A stretch of DNA of 43,366 nt from Pseudomonas sp. UBA5706. Lineage in GTDB: Bacteria; Pseudomonadota; Gammaproteobacteria; Pseudomonadales; Pseudomonadaceae. Each line of letters begins with the position of its first letter. The first letter of the stretch is position 1. Under the pieces are notes generated by a model. The model was given only the letters and a program-made list of their open reading frames with translations, searched no databases and had not been told where the DNA came from. The position numbers and the translations under genes are program-made. Of the stretch, positions 41,886 to 43,366 are shown piece after piece. The DNA lies in NCBI RefSeq assembly GCF_002419965.1, contig NZ_DIHC01000016.1, positions 1 to 43,366 of the forward strand. Direction: 5' to 3'.

Positions 41886-42872
41886 TTATTTCGGGCTGAT
41901 GAAACGGTTGTCGATCAGGTCGCTGTAGCTCACGTTGTACGGTTTGCCCTGCAACTCGCTGGCGGTTTCGTTAGCCAGCTTGATCACCGCCTCGGCGTCG
42001 CCCGTACTGCCGTTGCTGCCCAGTAGTTTTTCGCTCATGGCCTGGTCATAGAAACGTACGCCCTTGGCGGCGGCTTCCAGCTCGGCAGGGTCGGCGAGAT
42101 AGCCACCGACGCCCTTGGCCATGATCGCGTAGGCCTCCTTTGGATGTTCCTTGGTGTACTGCACCGCCTTGTACAGACCGGCGACCAGTGCCTTGACGTC
42201 AGCCGGTTGCTTGTCGACCACATCACAGCTCAGGGCCACCACATCGACGATCACGCCGGGTGTCGTGCTGCTGTCGATCAGGACTTTGCCTTGCTGCTTG
42301 TTGCGCACCGTGGTCAGGTGCGGCTCCCAGGTCACCGCAGCCGGAACGCGGCCCGCTATGAATGCGGTGGCCGCATCGTCGGCGGTCATGTTCTGGATGG
42401 TCAGGTCGCTCATCTGCATGCCGGCGTTTTTCAGCAGGTAGTTGAGCCAGAACTGCGAAACCGAACCTTCGTTGACCGCCACGGACTTGCCCTTGAGGTC
42501 TTGCAGGCTATTGACGTCCTTGCCCACCAGCACGCCGTCGCCGCCATGACTTTCATCCAGCGCCGCGACGGCCTTGAAGCAGAATTGCGGGCGGTATTTG
42601 AGGATTTCATCGAGGGTCGATGCCGATCCCGAAAGCTTGCCCGACGCCTGGGCGGCCATGTACATCGAGGCCTCTTCGATGGTCGTCAGTTCGATATTCA
42701 GGCCCTGCTCCTTGAAATAACCCAGGTCTCTAGCCAGGTACAGGGTGCCGTAGCCCACCCAGGTGGTGTGTCCGATGGACAGGGTGCCCGCCTGGGCGCC
42801 GCTGGCCATGCCGGCAGCAATTGCAGTCAGGGCCAGCGGACGCACGCAGCGCGATACGAAAGACTTGATCAT
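41886..42872 (-). CDS. NitT/TauT-type ABC transporter substrate-binding protein
   Basis: This is a 328-residue periplasmic protein. A signal peptide ends near GAQAG, then SIGHTTWVGYGTLYLARDLG opens the NMT1/SsuA-like domain. LQDLKGKSVAVNEGSVSQFW and PAAVTWEPHLTTV are typical hinge and ligand-loop segments. The ribosome site GGGAGTG lies before the ATG at 42872. It is the first gene of the minus-strand transporter operon. The ligand is unknown; sulfonates or nitrogen compounds such as urea-like amides are the usual candidates for this family. Confidence 0.92.
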   Translation of the reverse strand: MIKSFVSRCVRPLALTAIAAGMASGAQAGTLSIGHTTWVGYGTLYLARDLGYFKEQGLNIELTTIEEASMYMAAQASGKLSGSASTLDEILKYRPQFCFKAVAALDESHGGDGVLVGKDVNSLQDLKGKSVAVNEGSVSQFWLNYLLKNAGMQMSDLTIQNMTADDAATAFIAGRVPAAVTWEPHLTTVRNKQQGKVLIDSSTTPGVIVDVVALSCDVVDKQPADVKALVAGLYKAVQYTKEHPKEAYAIMAKGVGGYLADPAELEAAAKGVRFYDQAMSEKLLGSNGSTGDAEAVIKLANETASELQGKPYNVSYSDLIDNRFISPK

Positions 42873-43209
42873 GGGGCACTCCCGAATGGTGGTTTTTTAA
42901 TTCGAATCGTTCTCGGGGCAGTGGGGCTAGATGCCAAAACAAACCGCTTATGGCCTCTGACGGACCTTTTGCCTCTGTGGGCGAAGGTGATGTTGGCCGA
43001 TGTCGAGGGATAGGAAAATGAGTAAATATGTGGTCGCTGATGAAGAAAAAACTGGGGTAGGAATTGAGGGGGGACGCGTGTTCGAAGATGGGGCGCAAGC
43101 AACAAAAACGCTGCTTTGCGGTGCAGGAAGCGGCGTTGGTAGGAGCTCGTTTCGATCTGCTTCGGGTGTATGGTTTGACGCTGAATTTTCGTGCACGGGG
43201 CGGATGGGC
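42873..43209. other. Promoter-side region of the NitT/TauT-type operon
   Basis: I see no gene I can support. TTTTTTAATTCGAATCG (42893-42909) is AT-rich and contains the palindrome TTCGAA, a candidate promoter or operator for the minus-strand operon. A short plus-strand frame from 43018 is discussed among the rejected items. Confidence 0.4.
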
Positions 43210-43366
43210 TTTTGATTCTGGCCGCAGGCCGTAGGAGCCGGCTTGCCAGCGATCTGCTGGGGACCGGCAGCAAAACCATTCACCGCGTAGTGACCTGAAA
43301 CACCGCATCGACAGGGTTTACTGCCGCTTCGCGCCAGATCGCCGGCAAGCCAGGCTCCTACGCCCT
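43210..43366. repeat. REPIN-type long inverted repeat, copy D (cut by window end)
   Basis: TTTTGATTCTGGCCGCAGGC opens the left arm and GCTTGCCAGCGATCTGCTGG closes it. The interior (TTCACCGCGTAGTGACCTGA, CGCATCGACAGGGTTTACTG) and right arm match copy B at 36428 almost base for base. The final bases of the right arm lie beyond the window. Confidence 0.8.

Noticed and set aside
43018..43215. Short plus-strand frame of 65 codons with a purine-rich sequence before its ATG
   Set aside because: GGATAGGAAA is a tempting ribosome site, but the frame ends inside the start of a repeat element, has no recognisable domain, and its sequence looks like spacer. I would keep it only if conserved in relatives.

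Overview
The window looks like a chromosomal segment of a Pseudomonas species (fluorescens/syringae-like). The evidence is high-GC coding DNA, many LysR-type regulators, a microcompartment-free ethanolamine utilisation cluster, a short (type 2) argC, and dispersed REP/REPIN-type palindromic repeats between operons. This is inference from gene content; the species cannot be fixed from the sequence alone. No rRNA, tRNA, CRISPR array, insertion sequence or prophage gene was recognised.

Layout. (1) 1-5471: a TonB-dependent siderophore-type receptor behind a Fur-like palindrome, followed by two overlapping PstS-like periplasmic binding proteins and a decayed C-terminal fragment of a third copy, ending in a repeat-rich stretch. 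(2) 5472-10636: ethanolamine catabolism, with an AraC-type regulator divergent from the permease eat and the ammonia-lyase genes eutBC. (3) 10682-12716: an MFS exporter/importer divergent from an ArsR-type regulator. (4) 12885-22191: a LysR regulator, then a tightly overlapping eight-gene cassette. It comprises a flavin monooxygenase-like protein, a complete oligopeptide-type ABC importer (two permeases, two ATPases, one binding protein) and two carboxymuconolactone-decarboxylase/AhpD-fold proteins, and suggests import and oxidation of an unknown compound. (5) 22239-26705: an EamA exporter divergent from a GcvA-like regulator, argC divergent from a LysR regulator with a palindrome between them, and a small lipoprotein.

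(6) 26706-36367 is the most interesting block. About 1 kb of AT-rich DNA full of inverted and direct repeats precedes a five-gene exopolysaccharide operon: wecB (UDP-GlcNAc 2-epimerase), a BcsB-like periplasmic protein, an NfrB-type membrane glycosyltransferase with C-terminal MshEN (c-di-GMP-binding) motifs, an NfrA-type TPR/beta-barrel exporter and a DUF4434-like glycosidase candidate. The E. coli Nfr proteins make a c-di-GMP-controlled ManNAc-containing glycan that is the phage N4 receptor. Here the precursor gene and a cellulose-synthase-type BcsB partner lie in the same operon, so the cluster reads as a hybrid of the Nfr and Bcs secretion systems.

(7) 36368-36941: two REPIN-type elements flank a 36-bp tandem repeat array. 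(8) 36942-43366: an Old Yellow Enzyme reductase divergent from a LysR regulator. These are followed on the minus strand by a NitT/TauT-type ABC importer (binding protein, permease, ATPase) and a hydroxyisobutyrate-dehydrogenase-like reductase. The window closes inside another REPIN copy nearly identical to the one at 36.5 kb.
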